A DNA stretch of 64,000 bases, taken from positions 157,616,546 to 157,680,545 of the forward strand of contig CM071600.1 in the NCBI GenBank assembly GCA_036435485.1. Reading direction: 5' to 3'. Within the stretch, counting starts at the first letter, position 1, and each line of letters begins with the position of its first letter. The notes under the pieces are model-generated. The model did no database searches and was not told the DNA's origin. It saw only the letters and a program-made list of their open reading frames with translations. A program made the position numbers and the translations under genes. Positions 10,610 to 22,539 of this stretch are shown here, one piece after another. This DNA is from Saposhnikovia divaricata (taxonomy: Eukaryota; Streptophyta; Magnoliopsida; Apiales; Apiaceae).

Positions 10610-12818
10610 CCATCTGGACACTTTAATATGTTTATTATTGATAAGTTGTATCTAGCATCACATTTGGAGCTTATAAGACATGCACTCCAAAGTTAGAATT
10701 ACTAAATATAGTAGTGCATAATTGAGTTGTAGCTTCTAATTGTTTAAAATTGTGTGATGGTGAAGTTTAAGATTCAAAGGCTTCTCATTAGGAACGGTAA
10801 CAATTCAGATCGGGTTGGATTTTGGCAAAATCCAAATTCAACTTTAAAAACTTGAAAACTGAAAATCCGAAAAGTAAGAGGTAACATCCAAAATTCAAAA
10901 TTCAAAATCGAAGTATTTCAGGTTTAAAAAATAGATTCAAATCCAAATTCAAAATATCAGATTCGGTGAAATACCTAGCGTGTTTGTTTCCCTCATAAAT
11001 GACTTATCTAAAGAAACAATTATACATTTACTATGTATCAAAGACATTGGACTATGTGTCACCACAATATCTTTGAATGTATGGTTGTAATCATGTATAA
11101 GTGACTTACTAAATGCATTTGAAAGAAGATAAGATTGAAGTTCCAATAAAATTTAACTTTTATCCATGAGATTTCCTGTATTCGTTTATGATATTATTAT
11201 AAATATTAATGTATTTAACTGCTACAGATTTCAGATATTGTCCTATTGATGTTTATATTAAGTTGATATAGAGACTAATATTAAGTGATGTTGTAGGTTT
11301 ATATAAATATCTCGTAGTTCGACGTATTGTTTAGTATCTAATTGGGCTACCTAAGATTTTTCTACGACAAAGTTTTCCGTCATTTTACCACATAGATTGT
11401 GTTGGATGCCCAAATTTAGATGATGCGTCTTGCACGGAGATGCCTTATTTCTTGTAACTGTAAAAAGCAGGGTTATGTATCCAAATCTTTCACATAGGCT
11501 TGATGAAGAGCCATGTAGGCAACTTATTTTGAAATCGTGGGGTTATGTGGTCTTCTTTAGAAGCTTGGAGTTTTTCAAATTATCCCATTCCACTTCATAC
11601 AAGCGCCATTCAAATGACTGCAAATCCATTTTATCATGAATGCATGAAACACTTCATAGTTCATAATGTGTTGTGAGTAGGCATTACTAATGATGTTATC
11701 ACACTTCCACATCTTAGTAATATTCTTGAAACAACTGAATTCTTAACAAAAGTTTTGACGCGACAAAACACAAATTTCTAAGCAAATTTTTTTTGCCATT
11801 ATAGTTACCCGCATCCATTTGAAGGGTGATGTCAATAGTATTAATTATTATCCTAGAGGTTTTCGGTATATTAGTTGTAAATATCGACTTATGTAATAGC
11901 TATAAATCGGTGATAAAGATGTTTACATGGGGCTGATATAGAGGCTGGTATTAGGGTGGTTTCGAAGTTGGTATTGTATATTGGGCTGATGTGGAGGTTG
12001 GTTGGTTTAGATGTTGGTATTGCATATCGGGCTGATATAGAGGCTTGTATTTAGTGATTTTGTAGGGTGGTTTTAGAGTTGGTACGATTGAAATTGTAGG
12101 CTGATTTAGAGGCTGATATTGAGGAATTTGTTGGATGTAACGGAGTTCTAGTAGACTATGTTGTCCCTACAAGTACACGAACATTTTTGTAAGAGAACAT
12201 ACTTAAAATTCAAAACATTTTCTTATTTTTTCATTAGTATCTATATTACCTTTGTAATTAAATTGTGACACTTTTGATAGTTTTGGGAATTTATGCGCAT
12301 TGTCAACTGACTGAACTTTGATGCAAGACAATAATCAAAACAACAAAAAGGTTAGAATATACAGACTAAATTGGATTAACTGAAAAAGTCCCCAAGTCCC
12401 AACGTGATCTTAACGCAGAAGACCCAATACCCCTAGGTGTTAGGGATCAGCTTGTTTATTATTATATTTTAGACGTTTTACATATAATTGGAATTATGTT
12501 ATCCCACATCTTTAGGGCTTTGGTTTATTATGTTTCGGGCCCTCCTTTATTTAGACCGTTAGGTTTTATATTGTTCAATTATTGTTAAGCTTTGATTATA
12601 CATTTTCTTGGGAATATTATTGAATAAATATTCTTGGTATCGTATAATTCTCTGCGTTATTACTGTTTTATTCTTTTGTCCTGCTACACTAGGTTTCTGA
12701 ATTGCAAGAAAGAAGAAGTTTTTTAGATTGCACCCATTACACGAATACAAATCCTCAATATTAATAACCAAAGTCTTTCAATTCCATAATAAAGTATCAC
12801 ATTTACTTTTATTTATTA
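10610..12818. other. Non-coding stretch with a degenerate minisatellite
   Basis: No gene is recognised. Between about 11930 and 12122 a phrase close to GGCTGATATAGAGGCTGGTA recurs four to five times with variable spacing, and a diverged relative appears near 11257. Short frames here lack recognisable domains and are probably chance. The region may be intron or intergenic sequence of the ABCC-type gene. Confidence 0.45.
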
Positions 12819-13222
12819 GAGCATCTCCAATGGGTACAAACCCTTAGCTAAAATATTAGTTGGTATACCATAAATAACAATTATACATAATTTGTAAGAA
12901 AATGCTTACTCCAATGGTACATTCCTCTTGTCTATAATTTTAACCAGCACGATTATATTAGCTATATTTGTCGAATCTATTGAAATCTGTAGAGACCTGT
13001 AGTAAAATAACACATCATCTGTTACCATATTAATTATAATATATTCTATTTATAACAACTTGAAATAATAACATACTATTTTTAAAATATAGTTAACGAT
13101 TATAGCCAATCCTATTGGAGCACAACTCCTTATAGGTTAAAAAATTTTCAAATAATCAATATTTTATATCATTTTATCCAATCATTTTAGCCAATCATTT
13201 TAGTCAACACCGTTGGAAATGC
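12819..13222. mobile_element. Possible Harbinger/Tourist-like MITE
   Basis: The left end reads GAGCATCTCCAATGG after TTA, and the right end reads CCGTTGGAAATGC before TTA. These ends are imperfect inverted copies and the flanking trinucleotide TTA fits a PIF/Harbinger duplication. It is about 400 bp, AT-rich and has no open frame. The exact ends could be off by a few bases. Confidence 0.5.
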
Positions 13223-13439
13223 TTAGTAAAACCCTTTAAAACTTAACTACTAAGAAAATTTTAATGAAAGGAAACAGATCTTTTTATTATTCTCTACCAT
13301 AATCTAAAATATTCATGACCATAATCTAAAATATTCCTAATTAACTATTTATATAATATATTAAAACTTTATAATATATTACAATCAAACCTATTCCTAA
13401 ATCTATACTATTATATCCTTATTATATCCTTCTATCTAA

Positions 13440-14018
13440 TCTATACTATACTATTATAAGCGGAATAGGGTATATTTAGCTTGTTGGTACACTAAATAAA
13501 AGCCGTTAGATTGTAGGACAAATAAAAAAGAACGGTTAGATGTAATGCTAAAAGAATATTTTTTTTTTATAATATATAAAATACTCTTATAGGTTCAATG
13601 TTCGAATTCCGTCAACATATTTTTATTAAACATTTATATCATCTTATAAACCACTCTTAGAAGTTTAAGGTTCGATTCCCCTCAACAACATATTTTAGTT
13701 AAAATTTTATATTATTTATTTTCACCATATTATTATTAAACATTTATATTATATTATAAACCAATACAAGAATTTCATGGTTCAATTTTCTTCAACAACA
13801 TATTAAATTTAAAATGTTATTGATCTATTTTCAATATACAAGAAAAAAACTATCATTTAGAATACTATCAAATACGTATTATTACATTTTATTATCTTCT
13901 ATAATTTATTTTCTTACTAATTAAAAAAATATTAAAATTATGAATAATGAGATAAAATATTAAATATTAAGATAAAAATATTTAAAATCTTCCGTGCATC
14001 GCATGAGTTATAAGCTAG
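13440..14018 (+). mobile_element. Non-autonomous Helitron
   Basis: The 5' end begins TCTATACTATACTATTATAA directly after an A. The 3' end is the near-palindrome CCGTGCATCGCATGAG followed by TTATAAGCTAG and then a T. Insertion between A and T, a 5' TC and a 3' hairpin plus CTAG are Helitron hallmarks. It is 579 bp without coding capacity. The hairpin has two base changes relative to the copies at 26092 and 58360, so it is older or of another subfamily. Confidence 0.78.
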
Positions 14019-14559
14019 TATATATAATAAGCGTTAGAGGGATCTTATACAATTTTTTGGCAGTACAATTTTTTGGTTGTACAGTACGACGACCAAAATA
14101 GTACGGACCGTTGGATATTCATATCACTACGGTACTTATTTGTTACTTGCATTTCATTTCCTTATTTGTTGTAACTTCCTTTTTGGTCTATTATTCTATT
14201 TAACAAAATAAAATAATAATATTATAGTTACCAATAACTACTCAATTTCCTTTTTTAGGTAAAACATGTTACCTTTTTTATCTTTAAAAAAATATTCAAT
14301 TTCATTTTTCAGGTAAAACACATTATTTTTTATATTTTATCCAACTAAAATTTCTCCTTTTCTTAATTACCTTTATTATTGTTAGTATTTTTATTCTTTT
14401 TATTTTTATTTTTATTGTTATTGTTAGTGTTGTTAACTTCTTTATCTATATTGTTTAACTTCTTTATCTAAACTATTATGTTAAAGCCAAAACATTTAAA
14501 TTTTTGATTTTCGATTTTCAGTGCATCATTCTGTTTAATAAAATTAATGAATAATATTA

Positions 14560-14891
14560 TGCTATGAACTCACACAGATTCACCAATAGAATAGTAAATA
14601 GATGATATTAATAAGGTTGAATGTTCGATTACAACTGATAAACTGTTTGAATTAATACGAAAATAACATAAGGGACGTTCGAGAGGCCCAACTCTCCAAA
14701 GCTAAGTAGCGGCTACATAAACAGAATAAATCACATAACCCTAATTGTTTCCCCCAATTCTGATTATATATTCCTTGCTGCAATTACCCTCCTGCCCTTG
14801 GCTTGCGAAATACCCAAACTACCCTTATTTGTCTTTGTTTCTTTTCCTCGAGTACGTTAACAATACTGGTGCTTTATACAAGTCTCTTGCA
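14560..14891 (-). repeat. 3' LTR of element B
   Basis: 332 bp, beginning TGCTATGAAC and ending CTTGCA on the plus strand. The adjacent interior (14892-14905), read on the minus strand, is the purine-rich GGGCCCAGGGTAA. Confidence 0.94.
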
Positions 14892-17825
14892 TTACCCTGG
14901 GCCCAAAAAGCCACCTTGTCCGCAAGGTGGAAATGAGGAAAATGGGTGTCCACATTTGAAAAGTCTTCCCACGTTGCTTCCCAACTCGGCAAGTCCTTCC
15001 ATTTCAGCAAAACTTGAGTCACCTTATGCCCCCCTGATCTTGAGTGCGGACATCTAATACCGAATCTGGTTCCACTTTAAGTACCCCATCTGCTGTCATC
15101 TGGGAAGGAATGTTTGGGTTTGCCAAAGCTGATCCAATTGCACATTTCAGTTGGCTTATGTGAAAAACATTGTGAATCTTAGCCGTGTTGGGTAACTCTA
15201 ACTGGTACGCCACTTTCCCGATGCGTTGGGTGATGACAAACGGGCCATAGAAACGGGGAGAGAGTTTTTCGTTTGGTCGTCGAGCCAAGGATGACTGTCT
15301 GTAGGGCTGGAGTTTGAGATAGACAGCTTCTCCTACTTGAAACTCGAGGTGTCTGCGTTTTGCATCTTCATATGATTTCATGTACTGCTGTGACTGAATT
15401 AAGTACCCCTTTAAGTCATCTAAGATAGCATCCCTCTCGATCATGAACTCCTCCAGAGTGGCTACAGCCGTGCTACCTTGTTCGAAACGTAGGAGGCGTG
15501 GGGGCTCTCTGCCATACAGTGCTTGGAATGGGGAGTACTTGGTCGAGGTATGGACCGATGTGTTATAACAGTATTCAGCCCACGGCAACCAACTCACCCA
15601 AGTTTTGGGTTGGCCATTAATAAAACACCTCAGATATCCCTCCATGGTTTTATTTACCATTTCGGTTTGCCCGTCGGATTGAGGGTGACACGCCGAACTG
15701 CGTCTCAAGGATGCCCCCTGTAACTTAAAAAGTTCCTGCCAAAATAAGCTCATGAAGATCCGGTCACGATCAGAAACAATCGATGAGGGAAAACCGTGAA
15801 GACGAACGACTTCTTTGATGAACAGATGAGCAACCGTGACAGCTGAAAAAAGGTGGCTCAAAGTCAGAAAATGACTATATTTTGTTAGACGATCGACCAC
15901 CACCAGCACGGTATTAAATCCTTGAGAACGGGGTAGTCCTTCCACAAAATCAAGTGAAATGTCTTCCCAAACTCTAGTAGGGATAGGTAGTGGTTGGAGG
16001 AGACCAGCTGGCTATAGGCTGGAATGTTTTTGCTGTTGACAAACTTAAGACATCTGAATGTATTTCACAACTGCACGACGCATACCAACCCAGTACCACT
16101 CACCTGCCAACCGCTGGTACGTTTTAAACTCACCTGCGTGCCCCCCTATTGCTGAATCGTGATACTCGAACAACAGCTGTGCCACCATTGCAGACTTTGG
16201 TGGTAATACTAGCCTCCCTTTATACCGAACTGTGTCCTTGTCCATAGTATACCCTGGCAGAGAAATAATGCCCTCCTTTAAATCCTTTTGCAAGTTTATA
16301 ATGTTGGAATCATTTTGCAGTTGCTTCTGTAGCTCGGCCCAATCCACCCCAGCAGTGGTTACTATGGTGTTTAGGGTTGGGGTCTCCTCACCTTTTCGGG
16401 ACAGGGCATCAGCCACTCTGTTCGTTGGCTCGGGTTTGTAGTGTATTGTAAACTCGTATCCCATCAGTTTGCAAATCCAACGTTGGTAGTCAGCCCCCAC
16501 TTCGCGTTGTTCCATGATATATTTGAGACTTTGTTGATCCGTGTGGATCTTAAATCTGTGCCCAAGGAGGTAATGACGCCATTTTTGGACCGATAACACT
16601 ATAGCGATCAATTCCTTTTCGTAAACTGATTTCATTTGCGCCCTTGGTCCAAGAACCTTGCTAAAGAATGCAATGGGGTGCTGGTTTTGCATCAACACCG
16701 CTCCTAGTCCAAACCCCGAGGCATCGGTCTCCAAAATGAATGGCAAGGAGAAATTTGGCATAACCAAGACCGGGGCTGCCGTCATGGCCTGTTTTAACCC
16801 CTGGAAAGCTACCTCGGCTGTTGGAGTCCACAAGAAACTATCCTTCTTTAGTTGATCAGTGAGGGGACGAGCGAGGTGGGCATAGTTTCTAATGATTTTT
16901 TGGTAATATCCGGTAAGCCCTAGGAAACCTCGCAGGGCCTTAATAGTAGCAGGCACAGGCCATTCAATAATGGCTTTCACTTTTGTCTGGTCTACTGCCA
17001 TCCCCTCTGCCGAGATGATGTGCCCCAAGTATGAGACCCTTGGTTGTCCAAAATCACACTTCTTTTTGTTTGCATATAGTCCATTATCCTCCAACAATTT
17101 CAAAACCTGGCTAACATGACCCTTGTGCTCCGTTTCATCCACACTGTAAATGAGGATATCGTCGAAGAAGACAAGAACAAATCTACGGAGATGAGGTCTA
17201 AAAATGTCATTCATAATACCTTGGAAAGTGGCAGGGGCGTTGGTGAGTCCGAACGGCATCACCAAAAATTCGTAGTGGCCTTCGTGAGTGCGGAAGGCCG
17301 TCTTTGGAACATCCTTAGCCCTTGGTGATAGCCTGATTTAAGGTCTATTTTTGAGAAAACCCCTGCTCCATGGAGTTCAAGCAGCTCATCAATGGCCGGA
17401 ATGGGGTATTTATCCGGCACTGTGACCTTATTCAAAGCTCTGTAATCAACGCCATGATCCATCTTTCTTCTTAACTAATAGAACCGGGCTGGAAAACGGG
17501 CTGCTCGAGACCTGAATTACTTTGCTGCCAACATGTCCTTTATCAACTTTTCAATCTCTTCCTTCTGACTATGTGGGTAACGATAGGGTCTAACATTGAC
17601 TGGGTTGGCCTCTTCTTTCAACACAATTTTATGCTCCTGTCGCTTCACTGGTGGCAGGCCTAGTGGCATGTTAAAAACCTTTTTAAATCGCTGTATTACC
17701 GGCTTCAAGAATTCAGGATACTCTTTCATTTCTTTGTCATTCGCACTCTCCCTTGCAGTGGTGTGTTCCATTGAATTAATTTCCACCAAGTAACCTGACC
17801 CCCCTTTTCTGAGATGTCGTATCAT
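14825..17825 (-). pseudogene. Broken pol of element B
   Basis: Pieces in order on the minus strand: the protease-RT linker (17517-17825), the RT start (VDYRALNKVTVPDKYPIPAI, 17259-17462), RT core with VLVFFDDILIYS, RNase H and the integrase zinc region (16045-17265), integrase core with VSDRDRIF and GQTEMVNK (15019-15945), and the chromodomain (KWKDLPSWEATWE, 14825-15022). Frame changes near 17520, 17460 and 17330, plus a break with stops around 15950-16045, separate the pieces. A short deletion near 17450 removes the conserved residues just before VDYRALN that element A retains. Confidence 0.82.
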
Positions 17826-17894
17826 GGCTTTGAGTGAAGCCCCACTACGCCCTAATGACGGATCACCTTTAAGAGTTATCGACTCATTTCCTGC

Positions 17895-18966
17895 CTAGAA
17901 CTTAATAGTCTGCAATTTCCAATTAACCGTAGTAGTCCCCAGCTTTTCCAACCACTGCATTCCGAGTATCACGTCCGAATTACCTAGTGTCAAAGGTAAG
18001 AAATCTTCCACTACATCCACACCTTGTAACTCCAAGACCACTCCTAAGCAAATGCCCTTTCCTTGTATCTCTTCCCCTGTCCCCAAAGACACTCCAAACG
18101 CAGTTGAGGGTGACACCTTAATCCCCAGTTTTTCGACCGCCTCTCTCAACAGGAAGTTATGCCCAAGCCATTGCTCCTGTAGTGTCCCTCCTGCAGATGA
18201 ACGGAATTGTCGACGAAACAACGCCTTCACCTGCTCCCACCGTTCAACAGGTCGTCTCCGGTGTTCCAACTGAAACCAAACTAATGCCTGTCCTTCCAAG
18301 GCCACCACTGTTGCTTCAATCTTCTCTGTCTCTGTGAGATTGTAGAAGCTAAAGTATCGTTCAGCACGCAAGATCCAACCATCAGGGTTTGTACCATCAA
18401 AGAGGGGTAAGTCGAGTTTCTTGTATCGCCAATTAGAGACCCCACCAGGCACTCCATTATAATTAGGGTTTCCGCCGGGTCCTCCACACGACCCGACACA
18501 ATTTTGACCCATGTCCTCAAACGGCGATCCCCCATGGTTACTACTTCCACCCACTGCAAAACTTCCAAACTTCTCAATCCCTGGTACTCCCCCTACTACG
18601 AAGCTTTTGTCTAAGGTTTTTGTTGAGCCCCCATGTGTTGATTGAAGCCCTGATATTACGCATCTCCCTCTGAAATTTCTCATGTTCGTCCTTGATTGAT
18701 GTGAGTATGGACTCGTGATACTCTCTTGAACGGCTGATTCTACTTTCCAGACGAACTGTAGTCTCTTCTAACCTTTTCTCTTGCTTCTTCAAAGCTTCGT
18801 CTACCCCAGATAAGAACCTATTAGCGAGGGCCTGTTCCATCGCCGCAACCCCGGCCTTTAAAGCTGCCGTTACTTCCTCAGTCACCGTCGAACGTATTGA
18901 TTTACCCACCGCCACCAGCTCTTCTTCCACCTTACCCAAACGCCGTTCTGCATCTGAAACACCCAT
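17895..18966 (-). pseudogene. Deleted gag-protease fusion of element B
   Basis: Gag starts at an ATG at 18966 (MGVSDAERRLGKVEEEL) with a coiled-coil-like region, then shifts frame near 18600. The core gag domain is present (WRYKKLDLPLFDG, ALVWFQLEHRRR, FRSSAGGTLQEQWL). Directly after LQEQWL the sequence jumps to GHNFLLREAVEKLG, which belongs to the protease. The second half of gag, the zinc knuckle and the protease active-site DSG/DPG stretch are missing compared with element A. A stop follows at 17895. No functional Gag or protease can come from this copy. Confidence 0.8.
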
Positions 18967-18974
18967 CGATCTTT

Positions 18975-18986
18975 GCTCTGATACCA
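18975..18986 (-). promoter_or_regulatory. Primer-binding site of element B (initiator Met tRNA)
   Basis: The minus strand reads TGGTATCAGAGC four bases inside the 5' LTR, the same primer site as element A. Confidence 0.9.
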
Positions 18987-18990
18987 AATT

Positions 18991-19322
18991 TGCTATGAAC
19001 TCACACAGATTCACCAATAGAATAGTAAATAGATGATATTAATAAGGTTGAATGTTCGATTACAACTGATAAACTGTCTGAATTAATACGAAAATAACAT
19101 AAGGGACGTTCGAGAGGCCCAACTCTCCAAAACTAAGTAGCGGCTACATAAACAGAATAAATCACATAACCCTAATTGTTTCCCCCAATTCTGATTATAT
19201 ATTCCTTGCCGCAATTACCCTCCTGCCCTTGGCTTGCGAAATACCCAAACTACCCTTATTTGTCTTTGTTTCTTTTCCTCGAGTACGTTAACAATACTGG
19301 TGCTTTATACAAGTCTCTTGCA
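18991..19322 (-). repeat. 5' LTR of element B
   Basis: 332 bp partner of 14560-14891 with about three substitutions. It is followed exactly by the TATTA duplication. Confidence 0.94.
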
Positions 19323-19946
19323 TATTATAGTTACTAATAACTAATATTAGTAAACATGTTACATTTTCCATTTTTTTAATAACTAATCAATTTTTTTTTC
19401 CAAGTAAAATGTATTATCTTTTATATTTTACCTAACTAAAATTTTTCCTTCTCTAAAAACACTGCGGGCAATTCTAGTTCAACAAATAAAATAATAATGG
19501 TGTAATTGCTAAAACACGTTTCCTTTTTTTATTTTTCTTAATAAAATCTCTTCTTTTCCAATAATATCACGGGCAGTTCTATTTAATATAATAAAATAAT
19601 AATATTTGATTACTAATAATTAAACGATTACCTTTTTCAGCTAAAACGTATCATCTTTTCTATATTTTCTAACTGAAATCCCTCCTCTTATAGAAATATT
19701 TAGGTCAACATATATATAATTATTATCAAATCATATCATTTAAAAATTTAAGTATACAAAATTCATGTCTTAAAAAATACAATTCAAATTAAAGAAAAAA
19801 ATCATATAATATCAAAGAAAATCCGTGTTAAGCTAGTAATAACATGAATTTTATATATTAAAATTAAATTTTCCTCGCATGAAACTCCAATGTTCTTTTG
19901 TGACTCGTGAGAAAGTATGCACAACTAAATACATGATTTTTGACAG

Positions 19947-22490
19947 GATAAGAAGGACAGGGGAATTTCTGACATATATTCGCACTTTAAAGATGTATGG
20001 CTGGGAACTTCTGTTTTCTAGTTGGTTGATGAAAGCGAGATCCTCTGAATTGACTTATTTGTCAGTAAGTCACCAAGTTTCTTTAGCCGAGCTTTATTTT
20101 ATTTGAGGGAACAATCTATTTCTAATTACTGATTCTTTATCTATTAGACAAGGAAGTATTTGGATGCGTGGTGCGTGTTCTTTTGGGCCACAACACCAAC
20201 ACTTTTCTCTTTGTCCACATTTGGACTATTTGCATTGATGGGAAATCAACTTGATGCTGCAACGGTATGGCGATTGTAAAATATGTTTTTTTTTACAGTA
20301 GTCTCCCTGGAATCTTCTGAACTATTATTTTTAGTTTGATAAGGTGAGCTTTTCGTATTTATAGGTCTTTACTTGTCTTGCGCTTTTCAATAATTTAATC
20401 TCACCGCTGAACTCATTCCCATGGGTGATTAATGGACTGATTGATGTGAGTATTCTTTCTGCCATGTGTGTTCAGGTTTAGCACGTTCTAGATATTTTCT
20501 GTGCTCTACTCGAACTTTGCATTTATAATTATATTTCAGGCCATCATATCCACCAGTCGTCTAAGCAGGTTTCTTTGCTGTCCAGAGATTGAAACTAAAA
20601 CATCCAGTGATAATCATTCATCATCATGTACAGATGAGTATTCAAGTGTAACCGGTGAAGATGTTACTGTTGTGATAAATGAAGCATCTTGTCTGTGGTC
20701 AAGCAATGATCAGGAGCAGCTGGTGATGGATCGCGTGTCTCTCTCTCTTTCACAGGGTCACCTCGTTGCTGTTGTTGGGGAGGTATTTAAATTTTCCTAT
20801 TCTGTTTGTATGCAAGACAAGTAGAACTAATTCTACACAGATACACTACAATATTAATCTAGCTTTAGTATACTTATTTAGTAGCAGGAAGTTATAGCCG
20901 AGACAAATTTTTAATGATTTAGCAGTGGCTGTAGTTAGCATATCAGTATAAATACTGATACTCTTCGAGGGATGAAAGAAAAAAACAAGTTTCCAACCCC
21001 TTAATACCAGGAAGATACAATATAAGACTCTTGTGATTTTGTTAAAATGTAGTACTTTTTTTATACAAAATCCTGTGTCACCCCCCTTAAAAGGTAATGC
21101 ATTGAGTTTTGAAGAGGATCATGAAACTGAAAGATAGTGGAAACTGGTAAACACACAACATAAAAGCTTTAAGTTGCAGCATTATTTTACTACAGAATGA
21201 TACATATTTATGTCACTGACTTGATTACTTGAATGTAAGCATGCAGGTAGGTTCAGGAAAATCATCCTTACTAAATTGTATTTTGCGAGAAACGAAAATC
21301 ATCAATGGATTTGTGTATACCAGTGGATCTATAGCATATGTACCACAGGTTGATAAATAATGAACAATAGCATATCGCTTCTGAAGTCTTTGTGTAGCAT
21401 GACGTCTTACATTCTATGTTCTGATTTGGTAGGTTCCATGGATTCTCTCTGGAAGTATACGTGATAATGTCATTCTTGGAGATGTATATGATCCAAGAAG
21501 GTGCAATTCCAAAATAAGTGAAGTAACTTTATTATTTATTTGTGCTAAACTCTTAATGAGAGCTGGTCATATGTGTACAAGTGGTCGCTAATTCCGATCT
21601 AGTAACGCCCGTATGATATTCTCAAATATTGAGTAAAGGCCCAAAGAAACACGAAGTTATAGTAAACTTTACAAAATGACACTTTTCAAACACTTAGCCC
21701 TTGTGTGACAGTCAGGAACTGCTTGTTCCTGAATTTTTTTTGTATGAGTTTTATGTATGTTTTTGGTGTTTTTCTGTGTTTATAAGGTAAGAAATGCAAT
21801 AACAGTGGATAAACAGAGAGATTTAGCAGAGAAAGAAGATAGATTCAGAGACAATAGCAGAATTAGAGTAAGAAAAGAGATTGAGAGAGATATCAGAGAT
21901 AGCTTGTGGGAGAAGATGGTAATATCTTGAGAGGAACTGTGGAGAGAAAAAGAGGTTTGGTGGAATCACTTCCATTTTCATATTTTCGTCATGCCTAGTC
22001 TGAATGTACAAACACGACTTCTACACAGGCTACTGGGTACTAGACATAGCTACTGCTAGTCTGCTACTAGATTCCCACTTCTAACTGATTCTGCAATGAC
22101 TCAAATACCCCGAACAATATCTCTTTTTATTCTGCTAATACTCTTACTACTTGACAATATGGAATTCATGACATTGACATTACCTATAATGTTTAGGGTT
22201 TGTCAGTTGTCTCCCGTTAATATTTTCTAATGAGTTTAATCTCTTTCCTCTCTGCTTTTCGTCCCCGATCTATTGATTAAGTTGGTAAACTGTATCTTTC
22301 TTCTCAATGATTGGTCAAACCTATAGCATGCCAAATGAGAAATCGTGATTTCATATCACCAGATGGTAGATTGAAAAAGAAAAGCTCTGTGTATTGAAGT
22401 GGAATTATCAAGGCTGCACTTTCACTGCAAACTTATATGTTTATTCATTACTAAGGGAGTTAATATCTATGTAAATAAAGTGAGAGAAAA

Positions 22491-22539
<49 letters not shown>

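Larger units (their letters stand above)
14560..19322 (-). mobile_element. Ty3/gypsy chromovirus (element B, Reina-like), internally deleted and broken
   Basis: Minus-strand element of 4763 bp with 332 bp LTRs (18991-19322 as 5', 14560-14891 as 3') that differ at about three positions by eye. The target duplication is TATTA (14555-14559 and 19323-19327). It is closely related in layout to element A. Gag and protease are fused by an internal deletion, and pol contains several frameshifts and stops. Near-identical LTRs with so many coding defects suggest the RNA was already defective and was moved by an active relative. Confidence 0.93.
14019..19834 (+). mobile_element. Possible second Helitron split by element B
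   Basis: Immediately after the previous Helitron, TATATAATAAGCGTTAGAGG resembles the 5' end of the copy at 26092. At 19825-19834 ATCCGTGTTAAGCTAG resembles an eroded Helitron 3' end. Element B would then sit inside it, leaving about 1 kb. The interior has recurring AT-rich phrases (GTAAAAC, ATTCTATTTAA...AAATAATAAT) on both sides of element B. The 5' TC is missing and the hairpin is mostly lost, so this is tentative. Confidence 0.35.

Noticed and set aside
13590..13800. Repeated 'ggttcgattcc'-like phrases as tRNA T-arms
   Set aside because: No cloverleaf can be built around them, and they lie inside a Helitron with repeated interior phrases.
19879..19946. Frame upstream of the first ABCC13-like exon as coding
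   Set aside because: The sequence before TGACAG at 19946 does not match the family, and a clear acceptor precedes the conserved RRTGE motif.
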